Shown here in pieces: positions 18,086 to 26,009 of a stretch of 64,000 bases of DNA. Under the pieces are notes generated by a model that saw only the letters and a list, made by a program, of their open reading frames with translations, was not told where the DNA came from and ran no database searches. The translations under genes were made by a program, and so were the position numbers. This stretch comes from an uncultured Pirellulaceae bacterium (GTDB lineage: Bacteria > Planctomycetota > Planctomycetia > Pirellulales > Pirellulaceae). The DNA lies in assembly GCA_937929805.1 (NCBI GenBank), contig CALFUT010000034.1, forward strand, positions 1 through 64,000, given 5' to 3'. Positions within the stretch are counted from its first letter, which is position 1. Each line of letters opens with the position of its first letter.

Positions 18086-19969
18086 ATGCCTGAACTGATC
18101 GCTCAAGGAATTCTGCCGTCGCACCGTTGGCGTCATTCGTTGCCGTCGGGTCAGTCAGTTGAACTGGGGCGAGCGACCCGCACGTTTTCGGTGCCATGGG
18201 ATAATCGAATCTCGCGCCGGCACGTGCAAATGACGTTGCACGATGACCGAGTCAACGTCGTCAAGCTTGATTCGGCAGCCAACCCCGTCTTTCACAACGG
18301 TGCCCAAGAGAATGTGTTTTGGCTCAACTCAGGCGAGCACTTTGTCATCGGTGAAACTACGTTTACGCTCACCTTCGATCGTGCCGAAGCGACGCTAGAC
18401 GTGCCAATGCCGGTCAGTCAGCAAACTTTTTCGCACGACTTTCTGGAACGCGTCAAGTACCGCGACGCCGATCGACGAATCGAGGTATTGAGCCGGTTGC
18501 TCGATTTAATTTCCAGTGCGACCGAAGAATCTGAGCTGCTGACTCGGATTGTGAATACGTTGATGGAGGGAATACCGGGTGCGGCATCCATCGGCATCGT
18601 GCAGTGCGATCAATCTAACCAGTCCCATGCCGATGGCATTGGACTGAACGTTTTGCACTGGGACCGTCGTGGTACGGGAAGCGGCGATTTCGCGCCCAGC
18701 GCTCGGCTGATTGGTGAAGCGGATTCGACGGGTGAAACGGTGTTGCACATCTGGCACGTTTCGCAGCGAAAATCTGATTCGAAAGACGCGGCCTACACGT
18801 TCGACTACGAAAATGATTGGGCATTTTGCTGCCCTTTGGAAAACCCGGCCACCGCTGGTTGGGCAATCTACGTCGCAGGAGCGAATCGACCTGCCGCAGT
18901 TGCCGGCGCGGGCGATTCTGATTTAACGCGATCCTTCGACACTGGCTCCGGTGCGATGGATTTGCAAGGCGACATTAAGTTTTGTGAACTCGTAGGGTCA
19001 ACGCTCAAGAATCTGTTGCAAGTGAAGCAGCTTGACCGACGTCAAGCAAGCTTTCGAGGTTTCTTTTCGCCGGTGGTGCTACACGCGATCGCTCAACAAG
19101 ACCCAGAAGAAGTGCTTGCCCCGCGCGAGTGTGACGTGTCGGTGTTGTTTTGTGATTTGCGAGGCTTCTCGCAAAAGTCAGAACAGCTTGCCGGTGATTT
19201 GTCCGACTTGCTGAATCGGGTCAGCGATGCTTTGGGAGTAATGACGCACAACATTTTGGGGAATGGTGGCGTGATCGGCGACTTTCATGGTGACGCCGCG
19301 ATGGGGTTTTGGGGCTGGCCTCTGGAAGATCAAGGTTCGGCGGCTCAGGCTGTTCTTGCTGCGAGGGGAATTCGCGACGCATTTGCCGAGTTTGCCAATG
19401 ATGCAACACACCCATTGAGCGACTTCCAAGTAGGAATTGGAATCGCGACAGGTCGAGCAGTCGCCGGAAAGATTGGCTCGCGGGATCAAGTGAAAGTCAC
19501 GGCATTTGGCCCAGTGGTCAACCTTGCCTCACGTCTCGAGGGAATGACTCGCTGGCTGGGGGCAGAAATTTTGGTGGATGACGTAACGGCACGGCAGGCA
19601 GTTGTTCGTCCGCCGATCGATGGCGTTGCGAAGATGGCGGATGGCGATCAAGGTCAGGAACGCAGCGCGCCTGCGGCGTTTCAGTTGCTCGGAAATTTTC
19701 AGCCTTATGGGCTTAGCAACAGTTTGAACGTTCACGCGTTGCTTGATGTTCCGCCAATCGACGGAACTTCCGGTACAGCGGATTCAAATGAACGGTACGC
19801 GAAAGCTTTGCGAGCGTTTGAAGCGGGTGATTGGATTCGTGCGATGGAAGAACTGAACAGCATGCCAAGAAACGATCGAGCGAGGATATTTCTGGAAAGC
19901 TACATCAGTCGGCACAACGACGAAGCTCCAGACGGTTGGGATGGTGTCATTCGCATGATCGCCAAATGA
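18086..19969 (+). CDS. FHA - GAF-like - class III adenylate/guanylate cyclase
   Basis: The 627-residue protein starts at ATG 18086, 15 bases after the previous gene. The N-terminal FHA domain (about 20-110) has LGRATR and RISRRHVQM, the phosphothreonine-binding residues. A GAF-like region (about 130-325) follows, then the class III cyclase domain (about 350-540). The metal-binding Asp residues are in VLFCDLRGFS and in FHGDAAMGFWG, and the transition-state Asn and Arg in VVNLASRLEG. The base-specifying Lys position is Asp (GGVIGDFHGD), and the usual Asp before Tyr-Thr appears to be Lys (KVTAFG), a reversed charge pair. It probably makes a cyclic nucleotide, but the base cannot be predicted. 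There is no membrane helix. It is likely controlled by the adjacent kinase through the FHA domain (inference). Confidence 0.9.
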   Translation: MPELIAQGILPSHRWRHSLPSGQSVELGRATRTFSVPWDNRISRRHVQMTLHDDRVNVVKLDSAANPVFHNGAQENVFWLNSGEHFVIGETTFTLTFDRAEATLDVPMPVSQQTFSHDFLERVKYRDADRRIEVLSRLLDLISSATEESELLTRIVNTLMEGIPGAASIGIVQCDQSNQSHADGIGLNVLHWDRRGTGSGDFAPSARLIGEADSTGETVLHIWHVSQRKSDSKDAAYTFDYENDWAFCCPLENPATAGWAIYVAGANRPAAVAGAGDSDLTRSFDTGSGAMDLQGDIKFCELVGSTLKNLLQVKQLDRRQASFRGFFSPVVLHAIAQQDPEEVLAPRECDVSVLFCDLRGFSQKSEQLAGDLSDLLNRVSDALGVMTHNILGNGGVIGDFHGDAAMGFWGWPLEDQGSAAQAVLAARGIRDAFAEFANDATHPLSDFQVGIGIATGRAVAGKIGSRDQVKVTAFGPVVNLASRLEGMTRWLGAEILVDDVTARQAVVRPPIDGVAKMADGDQGQERSAPAAFQLLGNFQPYGLSNSLNVHALLDVPPIDGTSGTADSNERYAKALRAFEAGDWIRAMEELNSMPRNDRARIFLESYISRHNDEAPDGWDGVIRMIAK

Positions 19970-19996
19970 TTTAGTAGAACGATCAGACCTCACATG

Positions 19997-20034
19997 AAAA
20001 AAGCGACTCCCAAAACGGAAGTCGCTTTCTTTTC
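19997..20034. terminator. Bidirectional rho-independent terminator between cyclase and amt
   Basis: AAAGCGACT (20000-20008) and AGTCGCTTT (20020-20028) form a 9-bp stem. T-rich tracts follow on the plus strand (ctttt) and on the minus strand (six T). It lies 30 bases after the cyclase stop and serves the convergent amt gene from the other side. Confidence 0.85.
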
Positions 20035-20038
20035 CCTC

Positions 20039-20062
20039 CAACTTCAATTCGTATTGAAGTTG
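20039..20062. other. Perfect 10-bp hairpin in convergent intergenic region
   Basis: CAACTTCAAT (20039-20048) and ATTGAAGTTG (20053-20062) with a tcgt loop form a perfect stem, just beyond the terminator as seen from the cyclase gene. It belongs to a series of four hairpins between the two convergent genes. Confidence 0.7.
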
Positions 20063-20201
20063 AGCCGCGTAACTTAAACGGTGCGGAGGAGTACGCCAGT
20101 ACCCGAGGGTTCCGACGTACCCTCCAACCACCATTGACCACTTCGTCAGCTACCTGATCACGCTTGTTTCAGCGTTGCGTTCAGGCTCGCTTGATTTGGA
20201 G

Positions 20202-20234
20202 GCTCTGCCGGACAAGTAGTCGGTCCGACAGAGC
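20202..20234 (-). other. Hairpin in the 3' untranslated region of amt
   Basis: GCTCTGCCGGAC (20202-20213) faces GTCCGACAGAGC (20223-20234). In minus-strand RNA the single mismatch becomes a G-U pair, giving a 12-bp stem with a 9-base loop 26 bases after the amt stop codon. No T-run follows, so an mRNA-stabilising or first termination element is possible. A smaller stem lies at 20105-20124. Confidence 0.6.
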
Positions 20235-20259
20235 AGGTCTCGTATCGTTCGACGAAAGA

Positions 20260-21750
20260 CTAGTTCATTGAGTAAGCACTGATGCCGTGCTCGCCCAAGT
20301 CCAATCCTCGCTCTTCTTCTTCTGGACTGACTCGTAAGCCCATGACGGCTTTCAAGATCAAGCCGACGACGAGAGTGAATACAACGGTGAAGGCACCAAT
20401 GGATCCAATTCCGCAAAGTTGGTGCATGATCTGCTCGCTACCGGCTTTGGCTCCGAAGATACCGACTGCCAATGTGCCCCAGATGCCACAGACCAAGTGA
20501 ACGCTGATCGCACCCACTGGATCGTCAATTTTGATGACGCCATCGATGATAATGACGGAGAAGTAAACCAAGACACCGGCAATCAATCCAATGACGATTG
20601 CTTCCCATCCAGCCATTTGATCTGCACCAGCGGTGATGCCGACCAAGCCAGCCAGAATGCCGTTTAGTGCCATCGACAGGTCAGGCTTACCACCGTGAAC
20701 GGTTGAAATCAACGCGGCAGCCAAGCCACCAGCAGCAGCTGCCAGTGAAGTGGTCACAAGTGTCAGCGAGACCAAGCCGGGGTCAGCACTGAGGACAGAG
20801 CCGCCGTTGAAGCCGAACCAACCGAACCATAGAAGGAAGACGCCAATCGCTGCGAGTGGCAAACTACTCGGGGCGATCGCAACTGGACGACCGTTCACGT
20901 ACTTACCTTTTCTTGGCCCAAGCAAAGCTGCCATCACCAATGCCCCCCAACCGCCCACAGAGTGAACGAGTGTTGAACCGGCGAAGTCATAGAAGCCTAA
21001 AGCATCCAACCAACCTGCTCCCCACTTCCACGCACCGGTGATCGGGTAGCTGATGCTGACGAACAACGTGCAGAAGACCAAAAAGGTCGAAAGTTTAACG
21101 CGGCCAGCGACTGCACCAGAAACGATTGTGCAACAGGTGGCAGCGAACATTGCTTGAAAGAAGAAGTCTGTGTACCACGTGTACCCGGCGTACTCTTGGG
21201 TCGAGTTTGCGTTGTACGCCTCGACCGCTTCGTTTCCAAGTTCGGCGGCGGTGGACGCGTCGGCAAGCTCAAGACCTGTTGCCAAGAATCCGAAACTGGC
21301 ACCACTGATCTTAAAGTAACCTTTATCGCCGGCATCGAAGTCAAAGCCGGGGTACATCAGATTGAATCCGATAATTCCATAGGTGATGATTCCGATACAC
21401 ACGATCATCGTGTTCTTGAACAAGATGTTCACAGTGTTCTTGGATCGCGTCAGCCCAGATTCGAGCGTTGCGAAACCAAGGTGCATGATGAAGACCAGCA
21501 TTCCGGCCAACATGATCCACAGGTTGCTTGTGACGAAGCCATCAGTCTGCTCAATCGCGGACACGGTCGCAGCGGGCGTCTCTTCTGTCTCTGGCTCGGC
21601 TGCTTCCTCGGTTGCGGGAGCGTCTGCCGACTCAGTTGCCTCGGTCGCATCCTGTGCAAAAACTGGGGAGGCATCGAAATTTGAAACTGCGATACATCCG
21701 AAAATCGCAAACAGCAGAACGCAAAACTTATTGCGTGATAATGTAGTCAC
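20260..21750 (-). CDS. amt: Ammonium transporter, Amt family
   Basis: The 496-residue protein starts with GTG at 21750 after GAGGAA. An N-terminal signal peptide (about 1-32, ending VFA/QDA) and an acidic Glu/Ala/Thr segment (about 33-62) precede the Amt fold of about eleven helices, beginning NLWIMLAGMLVFIMHLGFA. The twin histidines of the conduction pore are present in LVHSVGGWGALV and VHLVCGIWGTLA, and the FNGGSVLSADP signature is intact. It imports ammonium. No PII (glnK) gene is adjacent. Two -24/-12 sigma-54-type boxes lie 70-110 bases upstream, with an inverted repeat further up, pointing to nitrogen-limitation control. The transcript ends after about 230 bases of hairpin-rich 3' region. 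Confidence 0.95.
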   Translation of the reverse strand: MTTLSRNKFCVLLFAIFGCIAVSNFDASPVFAQDATEATESADAPATEEAAEPETEETPAATVSAIEQTDGFVTSNLWIMLAGMLVFIMHLGFATLESGLTRSKNTVNILFKNTMIVCIGIITYGIIGFNLMYPGFDFDAGDKGYFKISGASFGFLATGLELADASTAAELGNEAVEAYNANSTQEYAGYTWYTDFFFQAMFAATCCTIVSGAVAGRVKLSTFLVFCTLFVSISYPITGAWKWGAGWLDALGFYDFAGSTLVHSVGGWGALVMAALLGPRKGKYVNGRPVAIAPSSLPLAAIGVFLLWFGWFGFNGGSVLSADPGLVSLTLVTTSLAAAAGGLAAALISTVHGGKPDLSMALNGILAGLVGITAGADQMAGWEAIVIGLIAGVLVYFSVIIIDGVIKIDDPVGAISVHLVCGIWGTLAVGIFGAKAGSEQIMHQLCGIGSIGAFTVVFTLVVGLILKAVMGLRVSPEEEERGLDLGEHGISAYSMN

Positions 21751-21821
21751 GTGTAATTCCTCGGGGTCAATGTTAATGGTGGTAAAAATGTGGTTGCGAG
21801 CCTCAAAGCAACCGAGCCTCG

Positions 21822-21838
21822 AAGCAACCGCTGTTCCA
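21822..21838 (-). promoter_or_regulatory. Sigma-54-type promoter, proximal amt box
   Basis: On the minus strand the sequence is TGGAACAGCGGTTGCTT, with GG and GC exactly 10 bases apart, as required for sigma-54 -24/-12 promoters, and the typical TTGC. It lies about 72 bases before the amt start. Confidence 0.7.
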
Positions 21839-21841
21839 AAA

Positions 21842-21858
21842 ATGCAACCGCTGTACCA
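21842..21858 (-). promoter_or_regulatory. Sigma-54-type promoter, distal amt box
   Basis: On the minus strand the sequence is TGGTACAGCGGTTGCAT, again GG-N10-GC. It is a direct repeat of the proximal box at a 20-base offset, differing in two positions. One of the two may be the working promoter and the other a relic of duplication. Confidence 0.72.
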
Positions 21859-21956
21859 AAACTTTCAAGTCTTTGCACAAAAAGTCTTGGACTTTCTCAG
21901 AAACGCGTTTTTCCTTGGTAATTCGCGACGATATTTTTTCGATTTTTTTCCGTTTG

Positions 21957-21979
21957 ACACTTGATCAGTCACCAAGTGT
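21957..21979. promoter_or_regulatory. Inverted repeat upstream of amt promoters (possible activator site)
   Basis: ACACTTG (21957-21963) and CAAGTGT (21973-21979) form a perfect 7-bp inverted repeat with a 9-base spacer, about 100-120 bases upstream of the -24/-12 boxes, the usual distance for an enhancer-binding protein. It does not match the enterobacterial NtrC consensus, so the regulator is unknown. Confidence 0.45.
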
Positions 21980-22293
21980 TTCAGGGGTTGCCTAGAACAA
22001 CAGCAATGCAATTTTCGGACGAAACGGACGTCGGCTGGGAAGTGGGCGGGCAGTCATACACCCAAAGCTGAAACCAGTTTCGCTAAATTGCGTTTAGGGA
22101 GGGGATCGGTCCTTTGGGCGACCGCTGGCTATCATTTCAGTGCTTGCATCAAAAATGCGCAATGACCGATCCTGAAAGGGAATTGGCTCATCCGCCTTGA
22201 TCGGATCGGTAAAAACGTTCAGATTCCCGGTTCAGATGCCCCAGTTGGCTGTTGAATCCCTCGCCGAACCTTTTGAACGAGAACTTGATTGTC

Positions 22294-23163
22294 ATGTCGC
22301 GACTGGCTGAACGAGTTGACCGGCGCCAAGGCCCTGAACTTGCCAACAAGTTGGCGACGGAGTTTGCGTTTAAGTCGCTGGCTGATTCGCCGATCGCGGA
22401 GTGGTCCGTTGGCAGACGGGCCGTGCTGTTCGCTGAGTGCTCGATGATTTCCTATTTGTCGATTGAGCAATGCAACATTGCGGCGGGCAAGTTGGGTTTT
22501 ACAGACGGAAAATTCTTCAACTGCGGAGCCTCTCAGGCTTATTGGTTTACTAACGAACACGACAGCGTGGTGGTTTGCCGCGGGACTGAGCCGAACAACT
22601 GGGACGATCTACAGGTCGACGCCAATGCCATCGCGGCAGTCGCCGAGACGGTTGGCAAAGTTCATCGCGGCTTCAAGCAAGAGGCCGACGAGATCTGGCC
22701 CCACATTGAAAAGGTACTTGAGGCCAATACCTTGCCGGTTTGGTTCTGTGGTCATTCGCTTGGCGGAGCCCTTGCGACAATTTGTGCGGCTCGGTGCAAG
22801 TTGTCATACATTCGTAGTGAACCAGAACAAGTTTTTACATTTGGCAGCCCTCGCATCGGATGTCATCGGTACGTGAACCACGTGAAGCTGGATCATTTTC
22901 GGTGGGTCAACAACAACGACATCGTGACTCGCGTGCCCCCGGTCTGGATGGGATACCGACACAGCGGCAAAGAAATGTACCTAGATCAAAATGGTCTACT
23001 GAAAGATATTCGTGGATGGCGGCGCATGAGCGATCGACTACAGGGATTTTTTAAGGGCTTGATGCGTTGGAAAATCGATCAATTGTCTGACCATTCTGCA
23101 GTGCGATACAAGGATTACATTTTCGAAAATTATCGCAACGAAGTTCCTGCGATCGCTAAGTAA
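22294..23163 (+). CDS. Class 3 lipase-family alpha/beta hydrolase
   Basis: The protein is 289 residues from ATG 22294 (a TTG at 22252 is in frame). It has the nucleophile elbow CGHSLGGALA with Ser155, the FTFGSPRIG strand typical of lipase class 3, a probable catalytic Asp209 in NNNDIVTRVPP, and His267 in SDHSAVRY. There is no signal peptide, so a cytoplasmic or membrane-associated hydrolase is likely. Substrates of this family range from triacylglycerols to phospholipids; which applies here cannot be told. It is transcribed in the same direction as the nuclease gene 92 bases downstream, with no sign of a shared function. Confidence 0.88.
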   Translation: MSRLAERVDRRQGPELANKLATEFAFKSLADSPIAEWSVGRRAVLFAECSMISYLSIEQCNIAAGKLGFTDGKFFNCGASQAYWFTNEHDSVVVCRGTEPNNWDDLQVDANAIAAVAETVGKVHRGFKQEADEIWPHIEKVLEANTLPVWFCGHSLGGALATICAARCKLSYIRSEPEQVFTFGSPRIGCHRYVNHVKLDHFRWVNNNDIVTRVPPVWMGYRHSGKEMYLDQNGLLKDIRGWRRMSDRLQGFFKGLMRWKIDQLSDHSAVRYKDYIFENYRNEVPAIAK

Positions 23164-23255
23164 CCAGGCGCAGTGCCAAACCGGGTTTTGGGATTTATGA
23201 ACGAGGCATCGCGAATGCGATTTTCAAACGGATACTTTTTTGTGCGGGTGGTTTG

Positions 23256-23933
23256 ATGACATTTCTGCGTATCGCAATATTTGTTGTTTTTCTGATTGCC
23301 GTGTTCTTCTTCAGACAATGGCTGCCGTGGTCCACGCGTGGCACTCATGAAGCTCCGGTGGCGTCGACGCAGACTGCTGGGCAACCGGTGATCTCAGCGA
23401 CGGCAACTGCTCCGCCTGCTAAGTCACCAACATCGGCGCCGACAGACACTCTGCGAATTGACGGGCAGTTGATCACCTCGATCGACACGATCCGGAACTT
23501 TCAGGTCGTCGATGGTGATTCAATCCGTTGGAGCACCGCCAATGGTGCGATCGACTATCGGTTGGCTTCGATCGATGCTCCCGAATTGAACCAGCTGTTT
23601 GGATTGCGATCGAAAAAATACTTGCAGATGATTCTTGCGGGCAAAGAATTGACCGCGTATCAAACCGGTGTCGATCGTTACGGGAGACGAGTCGCTTTCA
23701 TCTTTGCCACGTCACCCGGACGCCCCGGGTTCGCTCAAGAAATTAACGCGAAAATGGTGGCCGATGGCTATGCATGGCACGCGGTCACTCACAGTCAAAA
23801 CGACAATTTGGCTCGGCTGGAAACGGTCGCACGCTCTTCCCGTTTGGGCTTGTGGGAGCAACGCGCCCCGGTCGCTCCGTGGAATTACCGCAACCGAGGG
23901 TCGTCCCAGTCTTCAGTCGCGGCGCGGCCATGA
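23256..23933 (+). CDS. Staphylococcal-nuclease-like (thermonuclease) protein, membrane-anchored
   Basis: The protein is 225 residues from ATG 23256 (a TTG lies one codon earlier). Residues 2-20 form a hydrophobic export or anchor segment. A Pro/Thr/Ala-rich linker follows, then the SNase OB-fold domain (about 80-210). It has VVDGDSIRW (calcium-binding Asp), RLASIDAPELNQ (catalytic Arg), DRYGRRVAFI, VADGYAWHAV and LGLW. The catalytic Arg/Glu/Arg environment appears intact as far as can be judged. It would cleave extracellular or periplasmic nucleic acid. It is convergent with glnA, 61 bases between stops. Confidence 0.9.
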   Translation: MTFLRIAIFVVFLIAVFFFRQWLPWSTRGTHEAPVASTQTAGQPVISATATAPPAKSPTSAPTDTLRIDGQLITSIDTIRNFQVVDGDSIRWSTANGAIDYRLASIDAPELNQLFGLRSKKYLQMILAGKELTAYQTGVDRYGRRVAFIFATSPGRPGFAQEINAKMVADGYAWHAVTHSQNDNLARLETVARSSRLGLWEQRAPVAPWNYRNRGSSQSSVAARP

Positions 23934-23994
23934 GCAGCATTAGAATTTGAAGCTGTTAACGCACAAGTGGGCTGTAAGTCCAAGCTTCGCAATC

Positions 23995-25407
23995 TTATGC
24001 GTCGTAGTACATGCAGAACTCGTAAGGGTGCGGTCGCAATCGTAACGCTTCAACTTCGTGCTTTCGTTTGTAGTCGATCCACGTTTTAATCACGTCCTTG
24101 GTGAACACATCGCCACGCAGCAGGAAGTCGTGATTTTCTTCTAGCGAGTTCAGCGCCGACTTAAGCGAGTCGGGTGTGCGGGCAACATCTGCCAGTTCTT
24201 CCGGCGGCAGGTCATAGATGTCTTTATCCAGCGGTGGGCCGGGATCGACCTTGTTTTCAATTCCGTCGATCGCTGCCATCAAGATCGCCGAAAACGCAAG
24301 ATACGGATTCGCACATGGGTCTGGGCAGCGGAACTCGATCCGTTTGGTTTTCGGGTCGTTGCTGTACATGGGAATTCGGCAGGCGGCAGAACGGTTTCGC
24401 TGGGAATAAGCCAAATTGGTTGGTGCCTCAAACCCGGCGGTTAGACGTTTGTAGCTGTTCGTGGTCGGGTTCGTGATCGCGAGAATCGCAGGGGCGTGTT
24501 TGAGAATTCCTCCGATCGCGTACATCGCCATCTGACTGAGGCCTGCGTATGAATCTCCGGCGAACAGAGGCTTCCCGTCTTTCCAAAGCGACAGGTGGGT
24601 ATGCATGCCGGAGCCTGCGTCGCCCATCACTGGTTTTGGCATGAAGGTAACGGTCTTTCCATTTCTTGACGCCACGTTTTTCACGATGTACTTGTAAAGC
24701 ATCATCATATCGGCGGTCGAAACTAGCTGCCCGTATTTCACATCGATTTCGGCTTGGCCAGCTGCACCGACCTCGTGGTGTTGGCACTCGACGTCGATTC
24801 CACACTCGATCATCGCCACCATCATTTCGTTCCGAAGGTCCATCGTCTGGTCCATCGGAGCGGTCGGTAGGTAGCCCTGCTGCGTTCTTAACTTGTGAGC
24901 CAAGTTGGGCTGTTCGTCGCGGCCTCGATTCCAAGGCGCCTCGACGCTGTCGATTCGCACATGGGAACCAAACGCTTGCTGATCAAAGCGGGCGTCGTCG
25001 AAAATATAGAACTCGGCTTCTGGGCCAAAGAAAGCCGTGTCAGCAATGCTGGTACGTTCTAGGTAGTTGACGGCTTTGCGAGCAATAAAGCGTGGGTCAC
25101 GGCTATAGTTTTCGCGAGTGATTGGATCGACGATGTCGCAGATCAGGCTGAGCGTTGGCAGGCGAGTAAATGGGTCGACGAAGCAAGTGTCGGGCTGCGG
25201 CATCAGCAACATGTCGCTCTCGTCCACCCGTTGCCAGCCTCGGACTGAAGAGCCGTCAAAGCCAAGGCCGTTTTCGAACATGTCTTCTGTCAAAACGGCG
25301 GTAGGAATCGTTGTGTGAGACCAAGCACCCAAGAAATTGGTGAATTTCAGATCGATTGCCTTCACGTCTTTTTCGCGGCACAGCGCGAGCACTTCTTTTG
25401 GAGTCAA
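23995..25407 (-). CDS. glnA: Glutamine synthetase type I
   Basis: The 470-residue protein starts with TTG at 25407. This start reproduces the usual GlnA N-terminus (VLALCREKDVKAIDLKFTN), and AGGA lies upstream. It carries the family signatures GLGFDGSSVRGW, FFGPEAEFYIFD, the ATP-site KPVMGDAGSGMHTH and the NRSAACRIP loop. The adenylylation tyrosine is present as Tyr398 in DIYDLPPEE, so it is of the GSI-beta class and could be regulated by an adenylyltransferase not in this window. It makes glutamine from glutamate, ammonium and ATP. A -24/-12 box about 135 bases upstream nearly matches the amt boxes. It is divergent from the type II enzyme gene. Confidence 0.96.
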   Translation of the reverse strand: MTPKEVLALCREKDVKAIDLKFTNFLGAWSHTTIPTAVLTEDMFENGLGFDGSSVRGWQRVDESDMLLMPQPDTCFVDPFTRLPTLSLICDIVDPITRENYSRDPRFIARKAVNYLERTSIADTAFFGPEAEFYIFDDARFDQQAFGSHVRIDSVEAPWNRGRDEQPNLAHKLRTQQGYLPTAPMDQTMDLRNEMMVAMIECGIDVECQHHEVGAAGQAEIDVKYGQLVSTADMMMLYKYIVKNVASRNGKTVTFMPKPVMGDAGSGMHTHLSLWKDGKPLFAGDSYAGLSQMAMYAIGGILKHAPAILAITNPTTNSYKRLTAGFEAPTNLAYSQRNRSAACRIPMYSNDPKTKRIEFRCPDPCANPYLAFSAILMAAIDGIENKVDPGPPLDKDIYDLPPEELADVARTPDSLKSALNSLEENHDFLLRGDVFTKDVIKTWIDYKRKHEVEALRLRPHPYEFCMYYDA

Positions 25408-25539
25408 CGGAGGTCCTGAGGTTTTTGTTGGTTCAGATAAATTTTTTTAATCAGCAGAATCGGCTGGTTGAAGCGTCCTGTGGGTTTTTCAAATGCCGCT
25501 CCAACCTTAGTCCCTCCCAGCGAAGGGGACCGCTTTCGG

Positions 25540-25556
25540 ATGCAATTGCTGTTCCA
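25540..25556 (-). promoter_or_regulatory. Sigma-54-type promoter of glnA
   Basis: The minus-strand sequence is TGGAACAGCAATTGCAT (GG-N10-GC, TTGCA). It differs by only a few bases from the two amt boxes and predicts a leader of about 120 bases before the TTG start. Confidence 0.72.
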
Positions 25557-25895
25557 TTCTGCTGCTTGAAAATCAGAAGGTCAACATCTTGCCAGAAACA
25601 TCGTTCTTTGGGCTCCCTAGGCATCCAAACATCGGAATTTTTTTTCAGGACGTCGGGATATTTCGGCAGCGTTGATCGATTTGCAGGCAAATTTTTGCCC
25701 AAAAGTGGGGCAGTCGTTATCAAATGCCCAGCCGGTTCAAAGTGCGTCCGAGGCCCGCGACCTGCTTCGAAAACAAGCCGGATCACACTTCAGCCCTGTA
25801 AACCGAGGTTGCGCACAGTTATTATGCCGTGCTGTCGGTTCCGGCAACGGTCAATTGTGGATGAAGATCCACGACGGGGCAAACGGATTGTCCGC

Positions 25896-25918
25896 TTGGC
25901 CAATTGCCAACATATGTT
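25896..25918 (+). promoter_or_regulatory. Paired palindromes upstream of glnII (possible operator)
   Basis: TTGGC-caatt-GCCAA (25896-25910) is a perfect 15-base palindrome with a T-N13-A frame, and AACATATGTT (25909-25918) abuts it. They lie about 92-114 bases before the glnII start, a usual place for a LysR-type or other dimeric regulator. Confidence 0.5.
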
Positions 25919-26009
25919 TCATGTTTGTCTGACGCGGGAGCTGCGATGGAAGGCACACAGGGAATGACCATTGAAGTTTTGAAAGATTATTGAGGAGCGT
26001 TCAGTACTG

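Larger units (their letters stand above)
21751..22293. other. Divergent regulatory region amt / lipase
   Basis: Besides the amt promoter elements it contains a pair of complementary 9-mers, GGATCGGTC (22103-22111) and GACCGATCC (22164-22172), with a 52-base spacing before the lipase gene. These could form the ends of a structured leader. No open frame of coding appearance is seen. Confidence 0.5.
25408..26009. other. Divergent regulatory region between glnA and glnII
   Basis: About 600 bases without a convincing gene. It contains the glnA -24/-12 box, a weaker GG-N10-GC match on the plus strand (about 25578-25594), a perfect GGCAAA-TT-TTTGCC palindrome (25685-25698), and two abutting palindromes before glnII (25896-25918). 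A 203-codon plus-strand frame here (25356-25967) overlaps glnA and is not protein-like. Confidence 0.55.

Noticed and set aside
25578-25594. A sigma-54-like box for glnII
   Set aside because: GG-N10-GC is present, but the match lacks the shared TGGxACAGC core and is more than 400 bases from the start codon.
25356-25967. 203-codon plus-strand frame in the glnA/glnII gap
   Set aside because: It starts inside glnA, covers the glnA promoter box and has Arg/Ser/Cys-rich, non-protein-like sequence.
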